Assembly: GCF_028554725.1 (NCBI RefSeq)
Contig: NC_071671.1
Span: 70,426,001-70,490,000 of the forward strand
Direction: 5' to 3'
Length of the DNA: 64,000 nt
Source: Zeugodacus cucurbitae
Taxonomy: Eukaryota > Arthropoda > Insecta > Diptera > Tephritidae
Below the pieces are notes generated by a model. It searched no databases. It saw only the letters and a list, made by a program, of their open reading frames with translations, and was not told the DNA's origin. Shown here one piece after another: positions 1-10,708 of the stretch (the stretch's first letter is position 1; every line of letters begins with the position of its first letter). The position numbers and the translations under genes are program-made.

Positions 1-14
1 TCCCTTGAAAATAG

Positions 15-1161
15 TACGCTGAAACGTGGAGCAGCCGTATATGCCCTTTCCTTACTTGTTGGATCTTGTTTCGGCTCAAATGTATGTACCCGTAGACACA
101 CACAAAGCTTAAGCTTTGAATATTTATTGCTTACAGCATGTTTCCTTTTATTGAATTACAACCTGCGGCGCATACATATAAACAACAAAAACAAGAACAA
201 CAGTAAACTAATTTACAAATACAATACAGAAGTATATAAGTATATGCAAAAATAGATATAATAACGGCTTACTCCAACTTAAGAGCATATGCAGTTAGTT
301 GGCGAGAAGGGTTAGATGGGCCTCTAAGGGTAAACGCTTCTTAAATTTTCGCTATAAAATATGAAAGCTTAGGCTAAAGCTGTTACTGTTTGTCACATAT
401 TTCATATTTGCGGTGCTATTGCGTCCGTCGGCTTATGAGTTATACCCGTATAACCAGGAAGTCAGCACAGAAAATGAATGAACTAGTTAAAATAGCGTTA
501 ACCGTAGCGTATAATGCATATTAATCAATTTATAGCTTTCTGGTGTGTCGCGCTGGAGCACATCATGGCGTCGTGCTGCCATGAGACCGCTAATAAATCA
601 CCAATAAAAGTTGAGATGTGAGTTTGTGGATACAAATATGATTATGGATTCTTTTGTCATTGAAAGCGAACCCTTTTCGAATAAGTAGTATTTATCATTG
701 CGCCTGATTGTAGGCAACAAAATTCTATTATACTGAAATACTTGAATGTAAATCAATTTGAGGCAATTGTTTAGGAGGTACAATATTGATACCCAAGTAT
801 ATGCTTTATAGAGTTGTATTTTTTGCTGATAAAATTTGCATTGACTTTTAGTATTGAGCTCAAGGCATTAATACTAAATTATCAAGGTAGTAATACACCA
901 ACATATGTATTTGGTAACAAAGGTGATGACGATTTAGCTTGGATATCTATTGAAGATCTGACTTTAGACAACAAGTCATTGCCTAGCTATGAATTCTAAG
1001 TCATTTAGACATGAAAATAACAGACCTTCTACGCTGAAATATGTGACTAATGTAGATCGATCTGTCTATGTACTATATAAACTATAAATCTACGCACTCA
1101 CTTGAGCATTTGATTCTCGCGCTCTTCTTGAGATAAACACTAAATCAACGTTTCAGCGTAG
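15..1161. repeat. Short inverted-repeat motif in three copies
   Basis: The motif TACGCTGAAACGT occurs at 15-27; its reverse complement ACGTTTCAGCGTA lies at 1148-1160, and a third shorter copy, CTACGCTGAAAT, at 1029-1040. The 1029 and 1151-1161 copies face each other and could fold into an approximately 130-nt hairpin-bounded unit; the outer pair bounds about 1.15 kb. CCCTT is found beside both the outermost left copy and, inverted, the right copy. This could be the ends of a MITE-like element, but no target duplication was identified. Confidence 0.3.
852..999 (+). CDS. Candidate 3' coding exon (weak)
   Basis: An open frame runs to a TAA at 997-999 right after an acceptor-like site (TGACTTTTAG ending at 851). 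The peptide has a balanced, protein-like composition (GDDDLAWISIEDLTLD) and no low complexity. No upstream ATG exon with a matching phase-2 donor was found in the window, so it could be a terminal exon of a gene starting outside, a decayed transposon piece, or chance. I do not recognise the family. Confidence 0.15.
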
Positions 1162-3696
1162 TAAGGGTTTATGAATGAGTCGCAAATATCCAAAATAACT
1201 GTGCTAACTGTCGGCGTATGCAAAATACTTCCTGTCTCAGTGAATACATTACAACAAAATAACTACAACAAATTTTCGAAAGCGAAAGTTGTCGCTCTTT
1301 TGATATATATTTATGGCCGATTTACTGAAGTTGCTACCATTTTATTTTCACAGTTTCGCTCAATTTATTTATATGCTGGAAACGGCGAACTTTTTTAACT
1401 CTGACAATATTTACGACCATAGCCTATTAAAGGAAAAATCACAGCGACAACAATAACAATAACAACAATAGAAGTAACAAAATTTTGACTAGTGTATAAT
1501 AGAAGCAGTGACAGTGGACAGCAATAAACGAAATAAACAATAAAGCAGTCAGCATTTTGGGGGGAAACGAATAGGCTGATGTCAGCGAGAGGCGCGGAGC
1601 GGGCTTCATTTAAAGACTCTAAGTCTGGTCATTTAATTAGCGACGCCAGCAAGTCTGCAAAAGTACATAAATAAAATGACAAGTGTACGAGCGACAACTC
1701 GAAGCGCACACAATGCAAAGTTGGCAGTGCGAGGGACGTAGAGCGAGAAAGAGAAAGCGGGAGAGGAAATAAGCAACTGCCGAAATGGCAGACATGTTTT
1801 CGCAATAACAAAGGAATTGGCCAGTTCCATTGGGCGCGTAGAGCATAAAGCAAAGCATAGTTTTAGGCGAATTGGCTGCCAACTCAAACCTGAACTTCAT
1901 TTTGGGAAACATGAGCGGGCAATAATTTAGCGGCTGTTGCAAATAAATAATCAAATGCGTAAAAGAAAAATAAAGGATACGGAAAATAAAATTAAATGAA
2001 GCGAAATCGCACGAAAACAAAGCCGTAAATGGTGGCGAATATAAAGCGCACGGCAGAGGGTGGGGCGCGGAATCTATATTGTTAGACGTAAACGAAATAT
2101 GTAAGGTAGATAATAGATAATAACTGTATCATAAGATAATGTTGGTGAAATTGTGAAGGTCAAAGTCAATGAGTCCGGTAAACTATTGCTGATTATATGA
2201 TATATTACGCGCTAGAGCTTTCGTTTGTGTTTCAGGGCTTGGTTCTCTCTATAACGTCAAAAACTATATGAAAACTTCGATTTATTAAGAACATTTTGAG
2301 ATAGCTAATCTAACTACCTCAACCCTGGGCCTCAACAGCCCTTCACAAGAATTTCGGACCGAAAGTTGCTCGAAATTACGGAGAATAGTTATCACTTAGT
2401 GTTATTGACCTCAAGAGCAGGAGCCTTAGCGCCTCCTCAGTTCCCTAGGTGATATAGCTGTTACTAAGTAATAATAGGGGAGGAGTTTAAGTCTACTCAT
2501 ATGTATATAACTTCTCTTCTTTTCGTTGAAAAATATTATATTTGCTTACTTTCAGGGGCAAAAGTCCACACTGTCCAATAAGCCAGTTACAATTATGTGT
2601 TTAACATAAAAGAAGGGAATGAAAAACCAGTTCGCAAGCAAAGAAATATTTGCATTCCATCAAAATGCAATCAAACGAAAGGCAAATAAACAAACAAACT
2701 GGCCAAGAGTGAATAGCCACAGTTGGAAAACAAACGCGATAAATAGCCAACAGGCAGGCAGTGAGCAGTGAGCCAGCATCAAGGCCAAAGGGACGAAAGG
2801 GCAAAAGGTCAGCTGAAATAGTTGTAAAAATGTAAGGAATTTGCAACAAGCAACTAATGAAAATAATGCGAAGCTAATGTGGTGTGGGACCGAATGGAAA
2901 GCGAAGGCGGTTAAGTAGTTGGCGCCGTACGCAGTGTGCTAGAGCGCGGCGGGTAACTGTAATGAGCGCCGCGAATGCGAAAGTTGACAAGTCGACGAGC
3001 GCAAAAGTCGATCAGCACTATTTGTGCGTATATGAAATGACTTTTGTTGTTGCATACGACGAAATCGAAATAAAATTTCACTAAAAGTCTTAGCCGTAAA
3101 TCCACTGAGCACTGAAATCGCACATCGATAATGCTATTTTCATGATATCTTCTTCCATTTTATTGGATATGCCGTCTTGTTTTTTTCTGCCTTTGTTTTT
3201 GTTTTGATTTTCTTTGTTATTTTTTGCTTTTGTTTTTATCATTACAACAAACACGTCTTCGATTTTCTCATTCATTCAGCTTTATTATTTCATTTTCATT
3301 TTTATTTTATTTTATTTTTCTTAACTAAATGTATATCCCTTTGCGGAATGATACTTTTCATTACTTTCCAACGTTCGAACATTCAAGTCAATTCCCCTGA
3401 CCATTAACGGGCGCTCCATGGGGGACGCGCTTAATACTACACGCAACAGCAACAAAAATGGATTTGTTGTGATTTCATTTATAGATAACAGTATACCAAA
3501 TGTGGATACGGGGCGCAAATGTGTGCGATTACTATTGTTTATAACAAAAGCATTTCCATACAAGATTTATGGATAAGCAGCCACACACACACACACATAA
3601 AAACAGAATGTGAAGGAAGTTTTCGCTATGGAAAAGCGTCACAACACAAATACACACACATACAATCACATGTTTGGCGTATATATGGTATGGTAT

Positions 3697-3698
<2 letters not shown>

Positions 3699-3729
<31 letters not shown>
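3699..3729. repeat. (TA)n microsatellite
   Basis: A nearly pure TA dinucleotide run that follows a short TATGG repeat and ends in TGTGTG. Confidence 0.95.
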
Positions 3730-3737
<8 letters not shown>

Positions 3738-6017
3738 TCTATGCGTCACAAGCGTAGATTAGAGGAGAGCCTGTTCTAAAGAAGGCACAAACTTATTTAA
3801 CTATAAAGATACATATTTTTGTGTGTGGATTGACAATGTCATTAGGGTTTGATGGTGTTTCTAAAATGAATCTGACAAGTGTTTTTTGTATACTAAATTT
3901 TGGCAAAAGTTTAAGCAGGAAGGCTTTCATTCCTGTTGTTGTTGTTTGTTGTCATCTTGGACAATATGAGCATTAATACTCTCATATAAAAACACGGTTA
4001 CTTACACAGGTCTGGCGTAATAGAATGCAGAAGTAAGCACATTTTCTCAAAAAATGCATTCAAAAATTCAAATCAACACTTTAAATAACTAAATAATAAT
4101 TCCTCTCTCCCCTCCCAAAAAAAAAATATCCACAAATAAACACCCGAAAGCAGCTAGTCAATGAACTCATTACAGCGGCTAAGCGCTCAGCAGCATTCCA
4201 ATCAGCGTGCAATTGAGCGTGAGCAATCACTGCCGTTGGATGTGAAGGAAATGTGCCTAAAGAGGTCGCTGCGCACGGTGTTCACTTCGAGAGTTTCAAT
4301 TTGCATTAATTGCTGATATTTTTTACTCTTTTGCAACTTTGTTGTTGCTGTTGTTGTTCGGTAACTAAGTACACTGATTGGGCCGCAGCAGCGAGCATTG
4401 AGCAGCGCGTGAACCCTAGCCTAGCCTATGCTGGCCCTGAGTTGAGCCACCTGCGTCCGCACGCGACGAGGGTCAAAGCAGCACAACGGCGGCGGCGCAA
4501 ATCAAAATTAAATCACGTCGAAACATATTAAATGAATTGACAAGATAATTTCCGATTTGGGCAATTAAAACGTAATTGCTGCGCAGCCGGAATTGTCTAA
4601 TGAAATTAAGTGAATTTTTTGCGCTACTCTTTGAAATCTATTTACTTTACTTGCCTGGCATTTGGGCTATGAGCAGCTATTTGAGGCGTGGTGTATGAGG
4701 GCTGTATGAGACGAAGTTGAGCGGTGGGGAGTTTCATCAGGGAATGCGCACTTTGGCATTTGAGGGGAGAAAGCAATGCAAATCAGTATTGATTCCGCTT
4801 GTTTCAAGAGCAAATTACGCGGTGTGCGCTTTCAATATGGACAAATACTTGTCCGTCGAAAATCCACCTAGTTAGCATTTTGTTTGTATTTGGACATCAG
4901 TGGATTAATTTTGTTTAGGCAAATTAAAATTTAATGAGCACTGACCTCACTTGGGTATACTAATGGATAATTTATCATACGCATTGGCGCTCCTGCGATC
5001 TTTCTGCATTAAGTACAAGGATGTTTAGCATTTACGGAAGCGAAACCAGCATAGTGAAAGAGAGAATGAATTTGAGGAATTTTCTTGCCGTAAGGCTACC
5101 TTACTTTTCATTGTTTTTAACACATGGAAAAGTAGGAATTCTAGATAACAAGTAAGTGCGGGCTAAGTGCCTAAGTGCCAATTCGCAAGGATCTGTTGGG
5201 AAAACCAACAGCACAAATATTGAATGATAAAATATCAGACTTATAGCAATATTGGTACACAGCGGGCATTTAACTTATATTGTCATATTGCCAATTTGCC
5301 ATTTTTATATAATTGCAACGTTAAATGAGTACCACTAATATATATATGTATATTGTATAATATTTAATTAGTCATTGTACCTCAAAGATCCTGGATGAGA
5401 ATTATGGATAAGAATTATGCACACTGAATACATTTTCAATTAAAGGAAAACCACAAATTCGCACAGATAATCTTAGAGGCTAAAAATTTATTTCCCGCTT
5501 CTTATCGCACTTTGTGTTGTTGCTTTTGCAACACTTACAGAGAACATATTTCTCTAAGTCAGTGGGAAATGAACTCCACACACCTTCTTTGCATAGGTTT
5601 GGTTGCTCGTTTTCCAATCCCTATATACTTTGTCTTTATATTCTCACATCAGCGCCTATGGTTAACTTTATACAGATTATATCGACCTAAGATATTGTAT
5701 TGTTATAAAATTATGTAAACAAGTTATCAAAAATGAAATCAAAAATCATTTAATGCTTCGATTACACCCGAACTCAGGCCCTCCGTATTTGCTTATATCC
5801 AAGATAATCATTGAAAAATCGAATCAAAACGGAAAAAGTTTCGTGTCTTTTCACCTTGACCGAGGAAAAGGCATCATCTGGTATCCATGGCTCGGCGAAT
5901 ATTATTCGTTGAAAGATACGCACATAGCTATAAGGCCTAAAGATAGTGCGGAAATACGGGTACAGAGATGTTGATAGGATAAATGAAGGCTTGTGCAAAA
6001 GTCGTTACATTCTTTTA

Positions 6018-6349
6018 TTAGGTCTACAACTTTGCTTTCGCTGTTTTTTTTGTAAATTTAAGACTTTTTTTGATTGAAAACGGTTACAAATGTCGATGAG
6101 CCTCAGCCGCACTTTTCTTGGAATTAAAAAAGAAAAGCAAAATTTCCTGCAAATGTCGAGAATTCGGCTCAAAAAGTGACATTTTCAGTTGAGAATAAGT
6201 TTGGGAGATCTGTTTACAAATATTTTGTTGGGTTAATGTTGAAACAAATGTACAAGATCGATATAAAAAAAAAAAATCGATTTAATCGACCAGTGCTTGA
6301 CCCTAGAGACATCTATTGGAAAACGGCGGAAGCAAAATTGTAGACCTAA
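6018..6349 (-). mobile_element. Internally deleted mariner element (MITE-like)
   Basis: The 332 bp element is bounded by inverted repeats beginning TTAGGTCTACAA (left, 6018) and its complement TTGTAGACCTAA (right, ending 6349), about 24 bp with two or three mismatches. Both ends are flanked by TA (6016-6017 and 6350-6351), the Tc1/mariner target duplication. On the minus strand it retains the very N-terminus of a mariner transposase, then a stop, and passes straight to the other end, so nearly the whole transposase gene is missing. Such elements can move only with a transposase supplied elsewhere. The retained peptide resembles the mellifera-type mariners as I know them; the subfamily is inference. 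Confidence 0.85.
6084..6182 (-). pseudogene. Mariner transposase N-terminal remnant
   Basis: ATG at 6182-6180 opens a 32-codon frame ending TAA at 6086-6084. The peptide contains LLFFFNSKKSAAEAH, which matches the first helix-turn-helix region of mariner transposases (typical form F-N-x-K-K-x-A-A-E-x-H). A complete mariner transposase is about 345 residues, so over 90 percent including the DD34D catalytic domain is absent. No function is expected. Confidence 0.85.
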
Positions 6350-6351
6350 TA

Positions 6352-7380
6352 GAATACGCGGAACATTCAACAGAATTGAAATGAAATAATGGAAAATGGA
6401 CTTGCTCGGTTCTAAAGCAGTTCCGAGAATGCTTTGTAAGCTCTTCTGTGCTCATGTGGCCTGCTCGGGATTTTGCGAACCGCTGTGAATGGTTTACCTT
6501 TTAACCTTTTAACAAAATGTGGTTTGGTAGTGTTTTGTAGTGATTTTGTGGGCGTAGCAATGGTCCGATTTCGCCCATTTGCAATACCAAGTCTCTCATG
6601 ATACCAAGGAACACAGGAAGTTTTATCTATATCTCATTTTAACGCTTGCACGGTGAGATGGTCAGACAGACGGACAAAATATTACGAGAGTATACAAATC
6701 TGTAATCTCAAAGAGCGCGCCAGTAAAGATAAACCTGTTTTAATATAATCCTCGTAAGTTCTATCACTCTTCATTTTGATTAAAATTGAATTGAATTTGA
6801 AATCTTTCTATAGCGGAAAATAGTATGGCGTCTTAAAGAATTTACGCTGCAATTTCAGCAACATCATCAATCCGTTCCAGTTCAATTTGCGCATATCTAA
6901 CATGTCAATCAGCTTCGGCTTGTGTGCCTTCTGCAACCTAAATGCACTCAGCGAATCTGTCAACAACAAAAGTGACAACAACAACAATGCAGCAGATGAC
7001 TAAATAAGCAGGAAAATTTGTCTACTGTAGCCGAGTGACAACTAACAAGTCAAGCAGTTGACTAAGCAGCCAAAGCAGCCTTAAGCAAGCAGACATAAGT
7101 TAAGGAGTCGCACAACGGCGTTGTATCTTGCGCGCGTCTCGGAGGCGAGAAGTTTTCTGAGAATGAATGTAAGCAATTTAGTTGCATGCTGTCATGCTAC
7201 AAAGGCGACGCTTGAGGTAAACAACTGTGCTAGGGTTGCCATTTACATTTCACAACTGGCATTAGCGGTATAGTCAGTCGCTTGAGGAAAGTTTAGCGGG
7301 GTTAACTGTGAATGAAGCCGAATTTTGTTGATGTGCGAGCTTCATTGGAATAAAAAAAAATATTTTATTTTTCAAAGAAC
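6352..7380. other. Intergenic, nothing recognised
   Basis: About 1 kb between the mariner relic and the 3' end of the first cluster gene. It has CAACAA-rich stretches near 6960-6990 but no frame I can support. Confidence 0.5.
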
Positions 7381-7386
7381 TTTATT
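7381..7386 (-). terminator. Poly(A) signal of the 297 aa gene
   Basis: AATAAA on the minus strand, 24 nt past the TAA stop codon at 7412-7410, a very short 3' UTR. Confidence 0.6.
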
Positions 7387-7409
7387 CCACCTATTGAAGA
7401 GTATACATT

Positions 7410-8303
7410 TTACACTTTTTCCGTTTTTTCCACTGACGGCTGCACATCAGCGCCCGCCGCTGAACGCTGCTGAGCGCCTGCGCGTAGTAGCGCAGCTGTC
7501 AATGGTATAACACCGGCCGGAGCTTTAGACTGCTTCTTCCTACTCGTTGTTGGTGCCGAACGCACGTATGGATAACGGTAATCATAACTACCGTATGGGT
7601 TGTAGTATGACGGATAGTAGGGATAATGTGTGTGCTGGTAGTATTGAGATGGTGGCGCCCCGTATGGCCCATAGTAGCTGTGACCGGGTGGCGGCTGATA
7701 ATAGTAGTGCGGTGGTATTGGTGGACGTGGACGATGATAGCGATCATCATCATCGTCATCTTCATCAGAGTCATCGCTGTGATACCTACGATGCGGTGGA
7801 GGATGATCGCTGTGGTGGTGGTGATGGTGACGATGTGGACGATCGGTATGTGCAGGTGCCGACGGCGTGCCATATTTTTGTGCCAGCAATTGACTCAGAT
7901 CAACCGTTTTGATGACAACGGATTCACCAAGCTCGGCTAGATCTTCCACTGGTTGTAGTTGCTGTTGTTGTTGTTGTGATTGTGGCTGCTTTTGCGCTTG
8001 CAATTTCTCTTTCAGTTCCAACTGATTCTCTTGTAATTGCAAAATTAGTTGTTGCTGTTCATGTTGTCGTTGCAAAAGTTGTTGCTGCTGCATTATTAGC
8101 GCTTGAGCACCCTGTCGACTACTCTCCGGCTCCATGCCAACGGCCTGCGGTACCTCGCGTATGCCATCAATTCGTAGTATCGAGAGCGGTCGCTTTTCCA
8201 CTCTCTTCGCGACCTCTTCCAAATAATCGTCTTCCTCCTCTTTCGCCGCAGCGCTTGTGGCGATTAGCGCGAGTAGGAGCGAAGCGAAGACTTTTCGACG
8301 CAT
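7410..8303 (-). CDS. Secreted Gln-, His-, Asp- and Tyr/Pro-rich protein, 297 aa
   Basis: Single-exon gene. ATG at 8303-8301 starts a clear signal peptide (about residues 1-20, MRRK then a Leu/Ala core ending AAA). Then follow an acidic/basic segment (21-60), a Gln-rich, probably coiled-coil segment (71-118), a short conserved-looking stretch VVIKTVDLSQLLA (129-141), RPHR plus six His (155-164), an Asp/Ser tract (177-187), RPRP (191-194) and a Tyr/Pro tail (195-250) ending in basic and Ala-rich sequence. No Cys is present, so no disulfides. His plus Asp tracts suggest metal or calcium binding, but that is inference. The same module order occurs in the 189 aa gene at 10709. A TATA box and initiator sit about 100-130 nt upstream and AATAAA 24 nt downstream. 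I do not recognise a named orthologue; cuticular, eggshell or salivary secretion are all possible. Confidence 0.85.
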   Translation of the reverse strand: MRRKVFASLLLALIATSAAAKEEEDDYLEEVAKRVEKRPLSILRIDGIREVPQAVGMEPESSRQGAQALIMQQQQLLQRQHEQQQLILQLQENQLELKEKLQAQKQPQSQQQQQQLQPVEDLAELGESVVIKTVDLSQLLAQKYGTPSAPAHTDRPHRHHHHHHSDHPPPHRRYHSDDSDEDDDDDDRYHRPRPPIPPHYYYQPPPGHSYYGPYGAPPSQYYQHTHYPYYPSYYNPYGSYDYRYPYVRSAPTTSRKKQSKAPAGVIPLTAALLRAGAQQRSAAGADVQPSVEKTEKV

Positions 8304-8394
8304 TTCGTGGTTTAGTTAATTTCAAATACTGTGCTAACGATGTATTTTATAATATGCGCATTCTTCAACGCTTTTACTAGCTGGTCTGCGTGTT

Positions 8395-8431
8395 ACTGCG
8401 CAGCTGCGGCCCGCTGCCTCTTTTATTTATA
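8395..8431 (-). promoter_or_regulatory. Core promoter of the 297 aa gene
   Basis: On the minus strand TATAAATA starts at 8431 and the A of an initiator-like GCAGTA is at 8397, 34 nt away. This predicts a 5' UTR of about 94 nt before the ATG at 8303. Confidence 0.7.
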
Positions 8432-8449
8432 TCAACGCAGTCGTGAATT

Positions 8450-9312
8450 GCTGGCGAAAAGAATTCGCTAGCCCATTGTCAAATTCTTTTCTCAAAACTT
8501 TCGATATTTTTAGTTCAACTACTATTGTTTCATCGTTTTTATTCAGAAAAGTCATTGATAAGCTGTGAAATGTTTTCTGTTATTTTTAGACAATTTATTT
8601 TTCTGTAAAGAAAGTCTCCTACATATGTATCTAGTTTAATTGCGCATAACCGTAATGTTATTATTTACTGAATTTATTCAAAATTATTTATTAACAAACA
8701 TCTGTTGTCCATTGCTATATGCTTATAAATAATACGTCAGATACGAATATCGAGAGAGAGGAAGAGAGAGAGAAGAAGATATTAAAACTAAGAGAGTAGG
8801 CATAATTCCAATAAAGTGAGTTGTATGTTCTGATATACATATCTTTTAAAGATATAAGAACAGATCAAGATCTATCATATAATATAACCAAAGAGAGTCG
8901 TCGCCTTAATACATATTTCATAAAGTTTCTTGTTTATTTAGATAATATATAAAGTAATAATTTAAAAATAAAATAATAAAAATATATAAATGTTATATAT
9001 ACATATTTGATATCTTCTGGAGGACAATGATCCCGATTCGAATAAATATTCCGTATGCGAAGGCAACAGTGATGTGATCTTAATGGCGATCGGGTTTAAT
9101 TTGTGATGTAATCTCTTCGTTGTTGTGTTAATTTGGAAAGTCTGCTAGAGAAACTGTGAGAGAGATTATTAGCACGAATAAAGGAATAAATCGTCTTTGG
9201 AAAACAGTTTAAGAAGCCCTCACTAAGTTTTTCTTTGGAGTATAATGCAAATAAAAGCGATCTTCAATGTTCACAAGAGAATTGATCTGAAACTCATCAG
9301 CATACAACACTG
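8450..9312. other. Intergenic, GA-rich simple repeat
   Basis: AT-rich spacer between two same-strand genes. It holds a GA-rich run (8751-8778), which could bind GAGA-type factors in flies, and an AT-rich block near 8935-9010. No frame is supported. Confidence 0.5.
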
Positions 9313-9999
9313 CTAAACTACGTGAACTTCGTAAATATTGTAGATGCGTTCAGTATCAGCACCACTTTGTGAAGCTGCGCCTCCAGGCAACTTGGCGTCG
9401 TCTAATAAGACAAAAGGCAGTTTTCTGCGTTTTTGTACATTATGCTCATTTGTTCGTTCACTTATTTTTCGGGCGTTGGACCTTAAGAGTTTATTGCTAT
9501 CAACCTCGTCCGAAGCGATTTTCATATCTGCTGCGTATGCCGGGATTGCGGTGGCACCGGCGCCTTGTAGGCCCTCCAGCACACCCTTGATGAACTCGGT
9601 GCGTAGCAGCGTGTCTTCGTCCGTCGCATCGGATAGATAAGGTTGTCTAAGCGGCACTGGAGCGTATGGTGCCACATAGGGTGCCGCATACGGTGGTGGA
9701 TAGACTGGCAACAGTACAGGATACAAATCGGGACGTGGTCGTGTATTTTGATCATCAGACTCAGCGTTATTCAAACTGTAATTATCTGAGAGCGTAGCTG
9801 AGGTGTTTCTATTTAGCGCTGTTGCAATTTCATCGGACTGAATGCGACTGGCTAACGGTAGTAAGCTCAGCCACAACAGTGTCTTCGGTTGTCCAGTGTT
9901 GCTCGCTGTTGTTGTTGGTACAATACGTCCACTTAACGGAACAAATGTGGTAAACAATGTTGCGCCAGTGAGGAATAAAATTCGACAAGATAAACTCAT
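9313..9999 (-). CDS. Secreted Pro/Tyr-rich protein, 228 aa
   Basis: The first ATG in frame is at 9999-9997; upstream codons in frame lack an ATG. It begins with a hydrophobic signal segment (MSLSCRILFLTG onward, about 24 residues). The mature protein has a Ser/Asn/Thr-rich part with possible N-glycosylation sites (NTSA, NYSL), then RPRPDLYPVLLPVYPPPY and AAPYVAPYAP-like Pro/Tyr repeats, and a C-terminal third that looks more globular (TEFIKGVLEGLQ...) with a basic QKRRK stretch that might be a proprotein cleavage site. The RPRP-x-LLPV-P block resembles the one in the 565 aa gene at 44766-46523. A TATA/initiator pair lies just upstream at 10030-10066. No known family is recognised. Confidence 0.8.
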   Translation of the reverse strand: MSLSCRILFLTGATLFTTFVPLSGRIVPTTTASNTGQPKTLLWLSLLPLASRIQSDEIATALNRNTSATLSDNYSLNNAESDDQNTRPRPDLYPVLLPVYPPPYAAPYVAPYAPVPLRQPYLSDATDEDTLLRTEFIKGVLEGLQGAGATAIPAYAADMKIASDEVDSNKLLRSNARKISERTNEHNVQKRRKLPFVLLDDAKLPGGAASQSGADTERIYNIYEVHVV

Positions 10000-10029
10000 T
10001 TCGTCCGAAGATTGCAGCACAAGTGGTTA

Positions 10030-10066
10030 ACTGAGAGAGGAGCTGACAAGCGTGGTACTATTTATA
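10030..10066 (-). promoter_or_regulatory. Core promoter of the 228 aa gene
   Basis: TATAAATA starts at 10066 on the minus strand and the A of TCAGTTA, a textbook fly initiator, is at 10032, 34 nt away. The predicted 5' UTR is about 33 nt. Confidence 0.75.
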
Positions 10067-10069
10067 GCG

Positions 10070-10630
10070 AATACTTTGCAATCGGAAGAAAGTTTGAAAG
10101 TGACACTTAAAAGTTGTCGAGTTACCATTTTTATAGCTGACAAGTTTAGCAAATCAAATCAACAAAACTATTTTGTTGACAAAACAAACAAGTGAATTAA
10201 TTAAGATGTATTCGGTTGCGGATAACGCCCACCCACGCACGAAGCTGCTGAAACGAAGTATGGTTTTTTTTGAAATTTCAGAGCGTGTCCGTAGATAATC
10301 TAACTGATGAGTGAAGAGCCAAGTAACGAAGTGATAACTTTCATGAAGCTTTATGGCTTGCATCTAGCTGTAGGATCTTCAAAAGATTCAACTTAAAATA
10401 TATTGAAAACAGTCTCACTAGCAGCATGATGCCCTTCCTTCGCTAAGACGGAGAAAGAAGCTCCCCTAAGAATTCATTTGTATGTATGTTTACTATAATG
10501 GAGAACAACATATTGAATTATGTCTTTCTTTTTTAAAGTTCATAATCACGCAAAGTGTGCTGAGAAAAACAACGCAGTGGGTTTACTAAAGCAACAAATT
10601 ACAAAAGAAGTTCTTACAACACTCGAACAC
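10070..10630. other. Shared upstream region of a divergent gene pair
   Basis: About 560 nt separate the TATA boxes of the minus-strand 228 aa gene and the plus-strand 189 aa gene. The arrangement would allow common enhancer elements. I see no further open frame or recognised binding site that I can support. Confidence 0.4.
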
Positions 10631-10631
10631 A

Positions 10632-10668
10632 TATAAATAAGCGTGTGGAGTTCATGTAGTGAACTAGT
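10632..10668 (+). promoter_or_regulatory. Core promoter of the 189 aa gene
   Basis: TATAAATA at 10632-10639, with the A of an initiator-like CTAGTTA at 10666, again 34 nt from the first T. The 5' UTR would be about 43 nt. Confidence 0.7.
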
Positions 10669-10708
10669 TATACTTAACCAATCGAACGGTTTAGCCGTAA
10701 TAAGCCAA

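Larger units (their letters stand above)
1..6017. other. Intergenic region, no supported gene
   Basis: About 6 kb of AT-rich DNA in which I find no reading frame with a signal peptide, recognised domain or convincing splice structure. It holds a CA run (3582-3597), a TA microsatellite (3699-3729), an A tract near 4119 and copies of a short ACGTTTCAGCGTA-like inverted motif in the first 1.2 kb (listed separately). One short open frame at about 852-999 behind an acceptor-like site is listed as a weak exon candidate. The segment may be intergenic or intronic to a gene lying outside the window. Confidence 0.5.

Noticed and set aside
7499..7873. 124-codon His/Ile/Thr-rich minus-strand frame
   Set aside because: Shifted-frame shadow of the His/Asp/Tyr-Pro part of the 297 aa gene.
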